The notes below the pieces were generated by a model. That model worked only from the letters and a program-made list of their open reading frames with translations, had not been told where the DNA came from and did not search any database. Position numbers and translations under genes: made by a program. Shown piece by piece: positions 44,774-56,146 of a DNA stretch of 64,000 nt (positions are counted from its first letter, which is position 1; every line of letters starts with the position of its first letter). This DNA comes from Jackrogersella multiformis (lineage: Eukaryota; Ascomycota; Sordariomycetes; Xylariales; Hypoxylaceae), in assembly GCA_902806575.1 (NCBI GenBank), contig CADCXD010000004.1, forward strand, positions 3,596,001 to 3,660,000. Reading direction: 5' to 3'.

Positions 44774-46402
44774 ATGAAACCGTTTACAAATAAAAGCAAG
44801 ACGCTTTCATCGAGGGCAAGAGCTCCGCTTGTTCACCGGCGTCGATTGACGTGGCGATACATCATCTGCTCGGTAGTCGCAGCTTACATCGTATATTGTG
44901 ATATATTCTCATTACCCCTTTTTGCCCATCCGCTTCCCGAATACAGCGGCCCATATGCAGTCGGTACAGTCGATATCGAGACAGCCCTAGCATCACCCCG
45001 TGTTATCAACGCGGCGCGATTCAAGGGGACGCAGGAGAACGCATTTGAGATAGAAACGGTATTGTTCACCTTGTATTATCCAGCAAGCCAGGATGCTGTT
45101 AGCCGGAATCCGCAGCATTTTTGGATTCCGAAACCCATCGCGGTGACAGCTAAGGGCTACGCTAAGTTTATTCGCATGAATAATTTCATCGTGAATGGGC
45201 TCATAACGAGAGCCCTAAGAGCGATTGTTAGGGTAATTAGGATCCCGGCCCTCGTCGACGTGCCACTAGCCGATCTTACCGACGCGGCCGCGGCCCCGGA
45301 GACCCGCAACGAAGACACGGATGTAAGTAAAACGACCTTCATCGCAAGGGGCATACATCTGGTCATTATATTCTCGCACGGCATGGCGAGCAGCCGCACC
45401 GACTACACGCACTTCGCAGGCGAGCTGGCATCGCGCGGCTTCGTCGTCGCAATGCTCGAGCACCGGGACGGCTCGTGCCCCGGCACCATCATCGCGAAGA
45501 TCGGCAAGCCGCACAAGCCCAAACTCGCCTTCGCCGCCTCGGACGTCGAAACCCCCACCGGCGCGCCCCTGACCCCACCCCAGTTCAAGCACGCGCAGCT
45601 CGCCTTCCGCGACGCCGAGATCGAGGAGGCGGCGCGCGTCCTGAGCCGAGTCGACGACGGGCACGGCGAGCAGATCTTCGAGGCCAACGCCCGGGGCGAG
45701 GGCGCGCACCTGCGCGCTTGGGAAGCCCGGCTTGATGCTGCCGCTATGGTCGTCGCGGGCCACAGCTTCGGCGCCACGGCCGCATTGCAGGCGCTGCGCT
45801 GCCGCTACCCGTTTGCCGCCGCGATCGTGCTGGATCCCGGGAAGCACAGCGGGCGCCTTAACGCCGATGTGCGCGTCCCACTGCTGGTCGTGCATAGCGG
45901 CTCGTGGAGCAGGAGAAGCAGTAGCGCGGGCCTGTTCTTCGGACGTCCGCACTTCGACACCGTGCGCGATATCGTCGCGGCGAACGTACGGCGCGGTGTG
46001 CCCAGCTGGTTCGCCACGGCGCTGGGCACCTCGCACCCCAGCGTCACGGACGCGGCGCTGCTGGAGCCGTGGCTGCTACGCTGGATCACCGGCACGAGGA
46101 TCGGTGGGAGAGAGGTGGTGAGGCAGTATGTGCGCGTGTCGGAGGACTTTGTGTGGTTCGTAAGGACAGGTGAGAGGAGGGGATTGTTGGCGGAGAGGGC
46201 GGCGTTTCCGGGGTATGATGAGAGGGAGGGGTTTGGGGTGTGGAAGATGGGGCAGGAGAGGAGGGTAGTGACAGAGAGAAGGAGAAGGAGAGAGAGAGTG
46301 GTGCGGTGGGTGGGAGTTGGGATTGGAGGTATTGGCAGGTTCACGTCTCGCCGGACTAGATGTGGTGAATTTTGTACTTCGGATAGGCAGGTACCTAGAT
46401 AG
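44774..46402 (+). CDS. Platelet-activating-factor acetylhydrolase-like alpha/beta hydrolase, membrane anchored
   Basis: The start chosen is the second in-frame ATG (44774), which gives 542 aa. The earlier ATG at 44630 adds 48 residues of poor quality. A basic N-terminus leads to a membrane helix (YIICSVVAAYIVYCDIF), then LPEYSGPYAVGTVDIE and a conserved FTLYYPA motif. The core matches the PAF-AH II/plasma PAF-AH family: an oxyanion-hole-like FSHGMASSRTDY at about residue 201, RGFVVAMLEHRDGS, the nucleophile elbow GHSFG with Ser at residue 331, Asp in VLDPGKH (about residue 354) and His in GTSHPSVTD at about residue 421, so the triad appears complete. Family enzymes hydrolyse short acyl chains from phospholipids. 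Coding sequence 45280-46340 is markedly GC-rich compared with the 5' part and flanks. The last 40 residues look irregular, so an unseen 3' intron is possible. Confidence 0.85.
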   Translation: MKPFTNKSKTLSSRARAPLVHRRRLTWRYIICSVVAAYIVYCDIFSLPLFAHPLPEYSGPYAVGTVDIETALASPRVINAARFKGTQENAFEIETVLFTLYYPASQDAVSRNPQHFWIPKPIAVTAKGYAKFIRMNNFIVNGLITRALRAIVRVIRIPALVDVPLADLTDAAAAPETRNEDTDVSKTTFIARGIHLVIIFSHGMASSRTDYTHFAGELASRGFVVAMLEHRDGSCPGTIIAKIGKPHKPKLAFAASDVETPTGAPLTPPQFKHAQLAFRDAEIEEAARVLSRVDDGHGEQIFEANARGEGAHLRAWEARLDAAAMVVAGHSFGATAALQALRCRYPFAAAIVLDPGKHSGRLNADVRVPLLVVHSGSWSRRSSSAGLFFGRPHFDTVRDIVAANVRRGVPSWFATALGTSHPSVTDAALLEPWLLRWITGTRIGGREVVRQYVRVSEDFVWFVRTGERRGLLAERAAFPGYDEREGFGVWKMGQERRVVTERRRRRERVVRWVGVGIGGIGRFTSRRTRCGEFCTSDRQVPR

Positions 46403-47158
46403 GTAGGATATAGAGCAGTTCCATGAGCTTGATGGCTCTGCTTCGCCTCGTTTATCTAGAGGGTAGTTAGTTTATAAAAGGTAAATAGGGGTCAAGCGGT
46501 AATAATCCTTAGAACATACCAGCTATCAGTGAGCCTTTTCTCCTACTAGTCACCAAATTGCATTTAAATCAATTTTCCCTATATTCGCAGAAGGAATAAA
46601 CTTATGAAGTTCTTAACTTGTTATATTAAATCAGCCTCTCTGTGTTACACATCCAATGCTTCACACATTAATACAATATCGTAGGGAGCTACAACATCAA
46701 GCGTCTAGGGCTACTTATAATAGCCGCCTGATATTCGCTTTCGCTAAGAGGTCATCTTATCCATGTCGGTGATGGGTGCAGTATATTTATAGGGTCAATA
46801 TGAGGTAGGTACAGATATGGTAGCATTTTGGGCTTGGGGGCAGTGAGGTACGATACAAAACACGGCCAATCAGAGTATTCATAACGCATTTTCACTCGTA
46901 TGTATATAGTAATCAGGGGCGAATGTCTGCATAAAGACGGTTTCGTGAGGGAGTACAAATTATTTAAGTACCTACATAGTAAAGCTAGGCAGGACTCGAG
47001 ATATATGATATTCATTGCAGCCGGCGGCTGTAAATCAAATAGTACACCCCTTCAGATCATGTATTCCAGCTATCAAACATATCGAGCTCGTCTTTTTATC
47101 TTTTTCCATATCTTTTACATCGAGAATATTGACCTAAAATAGACAAGACATCCGAAAT
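46403..47158. other. Intergenic, no feature seen
   Basis: AT-rich spacer between the PAF-AH-like gene and the single-pass surface protein. Confidence 0.5.
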
Positions 47159-48139
47159 ATGGCAAACCTCGGGCCTTTAACAACAACATTCACGCCAGCA
47201 CCAGAGTGCAGCTCGGTCATATCCGGTATCATTTTCACGCAGACTGGGACCGACGGCAATACTACTACTCATAAATATCATAGCCTCGGGCCTAGCGATA
47301 CCTCTAAATGCTATCCGCCAGCGTTCAAACCTACATTCGCCTATTATTCCCCTGGAGTCTGCCCGTCTGGTTGGTCGTTGGCGTGTGGGACTACGAACAC
47401 CATCGCCCAGACCTTTACTGAGACCACAGGAACTTGCTGTCCGCTGTACGTTGACTTCTGTCTGTAACTTGATTAAAAGGCGTACCTTTCTAATTTTCGT
47501 ACCTTCCTTCCTAGAAATTTCGAGTGCATACAGCCACCAGAAGCCACAGAGACATGGTCCACACTGTCGTGCACGTCGCCCGCCACAAGTCCCGTCAACG
47601 TGACAGTCCCGGATATCTCTAACCAGTTTGGCATGGTCACGGTGCTTAACGGGATCCTCGTCAACGCTGCAGCTATCACCGTACGTTGGCAGCGGCAAGA
47701 CTTCATCGCGTCTAGTACTGAAGCGACGACTTCCCCGACTTCCCCGACTTCCTCGACTTCTTCTCCCTCCTCTTCTGCCCTTCCGCCACTCGTATCAAAC
47801 AACAATACATCACTCATTCAGGGCGGGGGAGTGGGCCTGCCAACAAGCTCAGAGATAAGCCTTGGCGTGGGCTTTGGGATAGGAGGCCTGCTCATAATCT
47901 CCTTCGCGGTTGGCTTTTGGTGGTTTCGGAGACGCAACAAAGCGAAGAAGCAAAATAATGGCACAGTCGCCCAAGGAGAAAGTCCCGAGATTACGAAGCA
48001 GCCAGTAGAGATGTGGGAACAGTACCAGCAGGAGATGCCGACTTCGAGCAACACACATGAGATGGTCACGGAAAATAATAGACATGAGGTCTCGGATACT
48101 TCGAGACCTGCGGAGTTACCAGCAGAACGATGGAGTTAA
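47159..48139 (+). CDS. Single-pass surface protein with Cys-rich ectodomain
   Basis: Two exons, 47159-47445 and 47515-48139 (69-nt intron, GTACGT donor), encode 303 aa. The N-terminal 130 residues hold paired Cys motifs (PECSS, SKCYPPAF, GVCPSGWSLACG, GTCCPLNFECIQPP, LSCTS), a pattern common in fungal extracellular domains. A Ser/Thr-rich stalk follows (about 165-190), then a Gly-rich membrane helix (SLGVGFGIGGLLIISFAVGFWWF) with a basic stop (RRRNKAKK) and an acidic, Gln-rich cytoplasmic tail. I see no classical cleavable signal peptide at the N-terminus; an upstream exon or a reverse-anchor insertion is possible. This Cys-rich/stalk/helix layout is shared by fungal wall-stress sensors (WSC/Mid2-like) and many orphan receptors-by-shape. 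No exact family is assigned. Confidence 0.75.
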
Positions 48140-48737
48140 GATTTCAAAATATTATAATCGAAGAGGCAATGACGAATAACTACAAAAGAAGCTCGGTCAA
48201 ACACGATATTAACACACCACCCGAGATAATCAAGATCATATCCGGGTTAATGGAAGGAAACTACAGATATTATTGCGTGGGCATCTTCCCTGGGTATAAC
48301 TACAGCTTTGGCCATGGATTTGGCCTGTGATGGAAACTTCCGCATCTATATTTGGATGCATAATATGACCTGAAGATCGTTGGAACTTATTGGCTGTATA
48401 CAAGAGGATATAGATATTAGAACCTTATTCAAATAATATAACCTAACTTAATTCATCAGTAAGATATAAGCGGGCTAAGCAGAGGTAAACAAGACTTACT
48501 TAAACTCGTCCTAGGGCTACCTTCAGCACTTAACATTACCAGCCAGGGAGTTACTGTGAAATAAGGGAAATGCCCAAATATTATGTTCAACATTTTATTG
48601 GTGGGAGTCCATTTCATTATGAGTAATTTTGTACATTCACTAGACAGCACGCAAATATATTTAAGGCATAATTCCTATATTAATTTCTCATTCAGTCAAT
48701 CCTCAGATGATCCACGTAAACAAACTCCAAAGGCAGA
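48140..48737. other. Convergent intergenic region
   Basis: This spacer lies between the surface protein (plus) and the GH93 gene (minus), with short meaningless frames only. Confidence 0.5.
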
Positions 48738-49859
48738 CTATGGAACATTCATAACGCTGATGGTGACCTGATTTGTCGTGCTAGGAGGCAAACGACCTCC
48801 GCCCGCAATCAAGAGGGATCCTTGATCTTCTTGAAACACGTGTAAAGACCTAGTATAGGAAGCTGACTCAGGCGTTGACACTTTTGTCCACCCCCCCTCG
48901 GCTCCTAGTGCTTTGTTGACGTAAATGTCAGAACAGCACCCCGAAGACACGATGATCGTTCCGTTTACTCCACCGGCGGACGACCACACGACATACGGCG
49001 ACCCGGTGGGGACTGTTCCATCGGTAGTTCGAAGAAGGTGGTGAGTGGCACTGCTGAATTTCTCTGGATCGGTAGAGAGACGGTAGTAAACCGGGAAGGT
49101 TCCCGAATTCGCAGGGTTCGGGCCGCCACCGTATTCATAGGTGTAGATATATTGGCCGTTCGGAAGCAATGCTACAGTAGGCATGCCAGGCCGCTGGCTA
49201 TAAGTGGAATAAGCCACATCGTCAACCACGGGGCCCCAATTGAGCAGATCTGTGCTAGTCTGGTGGACTATCTTCTGACCGTGCGCCGGGTCTCGTTGGT
49301 CTGAGTAGTAGTACAGAAGCTTGCCCTTGTAAAGCATCAAAAACGGCTCCCAGACTGGAGTCACGCCGTTGTTAGGCTTAGCCTCGCCGCCGGCAGCGAC
49401 GTGGCTAAGAAACTTCCATGTCTTGCCGCTATCCCTAGATGCGTAGATGTCGAGCTGGGTGCTCGAGAGATCTGTCGGGATCGAAGAACCGGCTAATAGC
49501 ACATCGCCCTTTTTATACCCAGCAAAATCCTGCGGTAGTACGTAGAGAACTGGTTGATACCGGAGGCCGTATCCGTATCCCTGATCCTCAACTCGAGAGA
49601 CCTCCGTCCAGGTGGATCCTTGGTCGCTGGACTTGTAAATGGGAAAGTATACAGCAGGTGGTTCCGGACTGTAGTTCTCCCAAGTCGCTAGGATGTCATT
49701 GTTTGGAAGTTGAGCAGTTCGCGCATATAGAACCCTCGGGGTCGTATAATTAGAAGGTGGAGTATAGATGACGACCCGTGAGAGTTCCTTTGCGGCAGAG
49801 ACAGCATGAGGCAACGAGATGATGGCCAAGCCAGCCAATAATCGTTCGAAGAGCAACAT
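48738..49859 (-). CDS. Secreted GH93-type exo-arabinanase (sialidase fold)
   Basis: A single exon encodes 373 aa. The signal peptide is MLLFERLLAGLAIISLPHAVSA. The mature protein carries BNR/Asp-box-like motifs of six-bladed propellers (SSDQGSTWTEV near 76 and SRDSGKTWKFL near 141) and GH93-like segments: ATWENYSPEPPAVYFPIYKS, GYGLRYQPVLYVLPQDFAGYKKGDVLLAGSSIP, PVWEPFLMLYKGKLLYYYSDQRDP, QRPGMPTVALLPNGQYIYTYEYGG and GSPYVVW. GH93 enzymes release arabinobiose from the end of linear alpha-1,5-arabinan, so the likely role is plant cell-wall degradation. Length and order match the family; the substrate is inferred from family alone. The gene stands alone, divergent from the decayed hydrolase further right. 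Confidence 0.88.
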   Translation of the reverse strand: MLLFERLLAGLAIISLPHAVSAAKELSRVVIYTPPSNYTTPRVLYARTAQLPNNDILATWENYSPEPPAVYFPIYKSSDQGSTWTEVSRVEDQGYGYGLRYQPVLYVLPQDFAGYKKGDVLLAGSSIPTDLSSTQLDIYASRDSGKTWKFLSHVAAGGEAKPNNGVTPVWEPFLMLYKGKLLYYYSDQRDPAHGQKIVHQTSTDLLNWGPVVDDVAYSTYSQRPGMPTVALLPNGQYIYTYEYGGGPNPANSGTFPVYYRLSTDPEKFSSATHHLLRTTDGTVPTGSPYVVWSSAGGVNGTIIVSSGCCSDIYVNKALGAEGGWTKVSTPESASYTRSLHVFQEDQGSLLIAGGGRLPPSTTNQVTISVMNVP

Positions 49860-50555
49860 GTTCGCTGATGACGAAGTAATTAACTATTGCCCTGGAGATT
49901 CCTACACATGATATTTACGAGGTTTAATGTCTTCTAATTATATAGTTGCATTTGGAACTACCCGGTTAGCCCCATTCATACACTCGCTATGCTCTCCGCC
50001 GAACAACTCCGCAAATAGATATCTCCCCATAGTACCCCAGATTTTAGTCGAGCCAATCAAAGTTCCTCGTTCAAGACGAACTTGGTAAGGTCCGCGGTCT
50101 GTATCTGCGCCGATTCATGGAAATATCTTGGTCGTATTTCATTATTCAACCAATGGGAATATCCCGGGCCTCTGGAAGATGGTCTGGTTGAGCCCCTAAT
50201 TTCTCCTTATTCCCCACTCATATTACACCGCGATCTAGCGCCTCTAAGAGCCAAGTATCTACATATGCGCACCATTAAACGGAAGCGGGTATAATTGACC
50301 AAGACAAGTACGATTCCTTAGCTTAGACACGAACTTATACACGTCATTCCCGTATGACTATACCTAAATCCAAGAGTTAATGCTTGTTACTAAGGAGACT
50401 GATTAACAATTAACGCAGATGTATGAAAACATAGGCCAGAACACACTAGAAAATGCTTTTCAAATTGTGTGTTTGGATTTGTACCTAGTCTACTTTACAT
50501 AATTCTAATTCCTTTCATCCCTAATCCGTAACTATGTTCAGGTTCGGTAGCTGCT
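49860..50555. other. Intergenic, no feature seen
   Basis: Promoter side of the GH93 gene and the flank of a decayed hydrolase. AT-rich. Confidence 0.5.
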
Positions 50556-51120
50556 TCAGGAAAATTCGTCTCTTTCTATTGTCTTCTCATACCAGCGGCA
50601 CATGACTTTGACGTAGGCCTCGACTTCTTCATTATCGACGTTAAGGCTGTCGAGGCCAAACAGTATGTTAGAGTCTCAATGGACAGTTCGATCCCGGGAC
50701 ATGTCGAATAAGAGCAACATATTTGCTTGCCGAGGGTTAAGAAATATTATAGGAGAGTATAACCGTTAATACACTCTCTCAAAGGCCCTTGGACGCGTGT
50801 GCCTTAATGCCGAGCCTATAAAGTCTGTTAGAGTAAACCTACTCGCCATATAGTAACCAATAGCTACGACAGGGCGTTCGTCATTATCAAGACTCTCGGC
50901 GTAGCTATAAATAAGCGCCGGATCTTTAAATAAATGCCCTTCATTACACGATAGGCAAGGAACATAAACCTCGTAGCCAGAGTCCTCAAGCACGGTAGAG
51001 ATTTTCCCATAACTCTCTAAAGTATAAAGAGCGACGTTAAAAAATGTTAGTTACCTATTATACAATTTATGTTAGTTTAGGTAGTGATTACAAAGCCATG
51101 GGAGGCTTGGTAACCTTCAT
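50556..51120 (-). pseudogene. Decayed alpha/beta-hydrolase
   Basis: On the minus strand one frame reads as an alpha/beta-hydrolase of the small fungal type. A possible start near 51120 (MKVTKPP) is followed by stops. Then from about 51030 comes LESYGKISTVLEDSGYEVYVPCL, DPALIYSYAESL and VVAIGYYMAS, where the family has GHSYGG, so the nucleophile Ser is lost. Finally NPRQANMLLLFDMS and GLDSLNVDNEEVEAYVKVMCRWYEKTIERDEFS end at TGA (50556-50558). The same frame is interrupted by TAA at 50766-50768 and TGA at 50676-50678. Both can arise from C-to-T/G-to-A transitions (CAA to TAA, TGG to TGA), as expected of repeat-induced point mutation. Substrate unknown. Confidence 0.6.
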
Positions 51121-54100
51121 GACGATCGTGAATGTCTTCTCTTATCTTCCAATTTCTGACTAGTAAATTTAGCTGATATATAGCTATCTTAAGGATAAAA
51201 GCAATCCAAATTACCTACCTAGATGCTTACCTAGGTAGGTAGGTAACCAGTTCACCGACGTTAAGCCATTGAGATAGTTCAGGTTGCTACATAGAAATCA
51301 GGTTAATTCATAAATAAACCCCAGTGAGAATACATGACATGATATATATCTACCTAGGTAAGGTTTTGTCTGTGACGATGAGTAAAAGGTTCGCTCATAC
51401 TTTCCGGTATATCAAGAAAATTATCACAGACATGATTCTAAACCTAAGTAAACAGACTCCTAAGTTCTAGATACGCATGTCCGCATGAAGAGGTGCCATT
51501 ATACGACCAAAAGGATTATCTTAAGCAAACTCCAAGTAACTAGGTAAAGACCGAGAGGAAAGCACTGCGTAGCTTTACTCTTAAATACGTCACTAAATTT
51601 CTAAGATAATACTAGCATTTACACTTTCGTTTTCATCATTTAACCTATTTGGTTCGGGTAATCTTCCTTACGTCTTTAATCTTGTGAACACTTTATTTGC
51701 CTAAATATAAGTACCCTTTCCACCTATTAATATTATTTACTTATAGGTACCTAGGTAGTGAGGTTAAACTTATCTCATGCTGGCACAAAAAGTTATAAGT
51801 ATTATCTTACGGTAAAAAAATAATGCAAGTAATATTAATCTCAAATGTCTTACTCTCCTTTCAAGTTACTCTAATATGAACCTTATATAACATCATCCCA
51901 TTTTCCCTAACTAGGTTAATTGTTATATAATATTACATTGCAAACTGTTCCTGTCTAGTATTCAAGATAAAACTCTTAATTATTTTAATAAACTATCGCT
52001 TCTTATATGTATCTGTTAATGGGTATTATGAGATTATTAACTAACTATCATTAATATTATTAAGCGTTCGGTTAGCAAGTTTACATACCCCTATATCACT
52101 CGACCAGTTGCTATAAACTTTTATTTTGCTAGCACCTCTACCATATCAACCATGATTACTTGTTTTATCACCTAGGCAGCTATTACATAATGTGATGTGT
52201 TTTCCTAAATCACCAGGAAACGGGAGGTTATATGACAACCGATCGAGATTTTGAGTTGCCCAGATTAATCTAAAGACCAATTCTAGGTACTTAATTTCTC
52301 TAACATACCTTAATATGCTTAGTACATTTATAGTTAAGTATTTACAGTTTCACTATGCTTTAACCGGTGAGTTGTCTATTTAAGCGCCTCGCCCGGATAC
52401 CTATATTAAGTAAATCTTCGTTAAATTTCATGCTGAGCGTAGCTAATGTTGGTAAAATATATCGATACTATGACTCAGCGACCCTTTCCCATCCGATGAA
52501 GAGGGGAGTTTTAACGAGATGACCTCGACATACAATTGTGACCTTAATCATAGCCCACTTAAGAAATTTCATACCTATGATGCCCAGTCATATCGCCTGA
52601 CCTATCATTCACGATGAGCTTCAATAACTCGAATACGTATCTACCTAGGTACTTAGATAGCAGATAAAAAACAAGCTCCAAACATCTAAATAAGATCCTG
52701 TGTCTTCGGGTCTCCCATAGAAGGCTATACAAACCAGACACAACCGTGATATGCGTCATGATTGCTTGCTGATATCTAGTGGCTTTCCACCATCATTCAA
52801 ATTACATATACCCTGCATTGCTTCGAAGCATTGGACTCTGGTCAAATCTCGTGGCGCTACTATGTAGAGTGACGATTCAGCTCAGTGTTTCTGTCTCTAA
52901 GCCCGAGGCGCTAAGGGTGTTGCTCATGGCAATTGTATTATGGCTTTGACCGGAAAACAAACCGCCGGCGATGTCATCGTCTGATCGGTGTGGATCAACG
53001 CACGTCGTTCTTCGATAGCCCACGGAGTAGCCCACATATCATCTAGGTGCACGCCTGTTGAAACACCCATCTAGGTCCCCCACCTAAGCTATGGTGTACA
53101 CTACTCTGGGCTTGCAAGGATTGCATCGATAAAGCTGAGGGTCTGAGAACATATATCGATGGGCCGCCTGCCTGTAAAGGATATGCAGCATGTATGACTG
53201 GCGTATCAATGTCTGTATAGTATATCTATACACGAAAACGGATGCATGGATTCTACTATCACGACGCCATTCCCGACGAACCTCAGATCTACGCGTACCC
53301 AGATATGTGTATGGCAGAAAGACTAGCCGTTAGAGAATTGACAGGTGGGTTCTATTCTTTAGTGCTGTATCAACGATGCCACGCTATATACATAGTGTAC
53401 ATAGCAGCAATAAAGTGATGACAGGTGGATCTTAGCAATTCGATAGTGTCCAGCCTGCAGCACTACCGATAATAGAATATTTGTTAGCCCAAAGCTACAC
53501 TCACCACACTGCGCTGAACTATCATCCCGCTCTGACTCCTCCCAGCATGCCATTGTAGCTTGGGCCAGGGACGCCGGTCGGGAAGTAGGAGTTGAGTACC
53601 GTACATGACCTGACTCCGGATAGGCTCCCCCGCATCCAGCCCACACACCCTGCAGCGTAGGGGCACAGAGTCCAAGGCTTTCCTTCAACTGGTTCTTCTT
53701 GGTCCCAAGTGTTGGTGAGGCGGGCATATGATGTTTAATGCAGGGGCAATGCTATTGTTATGTGCGCACTGTGCTCCATATGTGTGCAATTACTAGGTAT
53801 GTATGTACTATGGTATATCTGCTATGGAGACCTATGGGCTTCAGGGGACCACACAGACAGTGGGGGTGGCAGCGAGGGTAGGGGGCAATGAGATCGGGAT
53901 TCCTGTTGTGACGATTGCATATTACCTAGGTAGAATATTGTCTATGCTTTCGTCAATCTATGATGAGATCTCGGGCTTTTAGAAGATGCGATGTAAGCGG
54001 CAAGGCATCAATTCAGCGGTGTGATAGCACGCCACGAGACGGGTGGATGTTATTGTGCGACTTCTCCGGGGCCTATTTAGGCATTGAAGGATTCAATACA

Positions 54101-56146
54101 CGATGGGTAGGCCGAGCCTCATCACATCACACCGATATCGCAGCACCTCAATGGTTTGAAGTACAGGAATAGAATCCGTGACCTACCAAAGGCCATCCAT
54201 CTAGTGTAGTGATTACAATGCTATGCCACCGATTTGGGATGGTTCTGGCGTTCTAAAGCATGAGCAAGTGGCGGTCTTCCCGTTCTTATTTGAGGAAAAG
54301 GGAAAGTCGGGATGCCCTATGCAAGGTTGGATACCAGGTAGGTAATTATGCATAATAGACATCGCGGGAATATAATACGCTTTCGGAATCTTCATCTTAT
54401 CACTATTCATGCGAACGTAGAGTGGGGTGACGAAGACCAAGGACAATCCCTTCCAAGGTTGTTGACGAAGATCTCCATCACCTCTCCCCTCAGAGAGCCT
54501 ACACCAGTATGCGGGGAATAGAAGTACCAATCCTCGCGAAAGAAGTGACCAAAATCGTCCAAGGCATGTGATGCTACCTACAAAGAGACAGGAATAAGGT
54601 CAAAGCACATTGATCAAGGAATCAACGTTAGACACATTGTATTAATATCCATACTATATTATTAGCGAATACTATTCGTGGCATACCTCATGCCTCTAAA
54701 TCATTACAAGGCAAACCCCCTCATTGAACGAGTTTCCATTCCTCGGGCAATAGGGATCTAAGAGGTTTACATACTTGGCTTTTTCAAACCATCTGAAGTT
54801 CTCTTACGCAGTTCGAACCATAGCCACTAGCCTATGATCGTGATGAACGAAAGAGAAGGGACCGGCTTAGCCTACCTAGGTACGTAATTATATCCTTTTG
54901 AGACCCGGATTCTGGTTTCGCCGGCCCATCGATACATCGCAAGTCGAATCGTCCGAAACCTCACGTTTCGCTGCCGGTGTTGGCTTTCGGGAACGGCACG
55001 TGGCCAAGGGACGTGCGTGTTTGAAGCCTGAAACTATGATGGTCTGATGTACCTACATAGTAGAAGGCAAACCTTGCGACGGATCATAAGATCTCCTTCG
55101 CCCTTGCTATTCACCCTAGTGTCGCGGACTCGACTGCGAACCGGGAGCTTGCTGCGTTGGTGATAACCTCACCCCCAGAGAACGTGCGTAGTCCTTGCAT
55201 GGGGAAATGTTGGCGCAAGCAATCGCGAACTGGATGCTTGGCTAACAAACACCACGTTTTAACCCCAGGACGGACAAACTCTTTCTTGACATAGCGTCTG
55301 CTCGGCGACATACACCGGACGACGTACTTGTACACAGCTGAAGAGATGTTAGCTGGGCTGACAACTAACGGCGATGACATTTAGTGACAATTGCATAAAT
55401 ATATTATCGTAGGCAATTTAAGAGTCCTGCTACGAGTAATAGGGACACGTCACCTCCTTATATTGCTACTCCTACGTGCTCGGTCAAATACATGGAGTAG
55501 CGTTGAGGATGTTGAAGTAAAAATGTAGAAGTTAAGAATAAACACCAACCCCGTGGGCACTGGGCACGAGTTTAGACCACTGTCAGGTAGGTATCTACCT
55601 GAGATAGGAAGTAGTGTAAGTAATCCCTATAGAAAAAGAATATGTCAGGTTCTATATATCCATTGAAATTAACATATCGGCCATGGTGCTTGATTTAACC
55701 ACCTTCGCGTGCGACGGCGATTGGTGATTTCAAGATCAAATGATAGATCTTGGAAATCATCACCGATGAGAGAGACATACGTAAGCTAGCTAGTGCGTGA
55801 AGGCCAATCATGGTCGACGCTGAGAGCACGAACTGGACTGATCCTCTAAACCTCTCTCGGCAACAGCCGTTAACAGCAGCTAGATAGCTAGATGCGTTGC
55901 ATTGGCGGCGAACTTTCGAAGAACAACGCCGGCAGAGCTCCCCGTTGTGGAATTGGAGGCCGAGCGAATGGAGACACCAACTCTACAACCTGGCCCTTAT
56001 TCCATCTTGAGGGGAAATATTCAGCATGTGTTCGTTACCCCAATACCGAGGACAGCTTAGATCGGGCAGCAACATAAAAGGAATCATGGGGGATCTTCAT
56101 TCAACGGCGAAGATAGGATCCTCATCGCCTCTCTTCGACCGCAGAG
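51121..56146. other. 5-kb gene-free AT-rich block
   Basis: No supported coding sequence, RNA gene or complete transposon. Stops are dense in all frames, especially 51150-52450. CCTAGG clusters occur at 51212-51248 and 51350. The 89-codon minus-strand frame at 55111-55380 and the 122-codon one at 53359-53727 have no recognisable domain. The character suggests old, mutated repetitive DNA (inference). Confidence 0.55.
51212..51248. repeat. CCTAGG palindromic cluster
   Basis: ACCTACCTAG and its inverse CTAGGTAGGTAGGTAACC face each other around a 7-bp spacer. Confidence 0.85.

Noticed and set aside
45266..46036. 256-codon antisense frame in the PAF-AH-like gene
   Set aside because: It is a shadow of GC-rich coding sequence; its Arg/Ala/Gly-rich composition has no domain.
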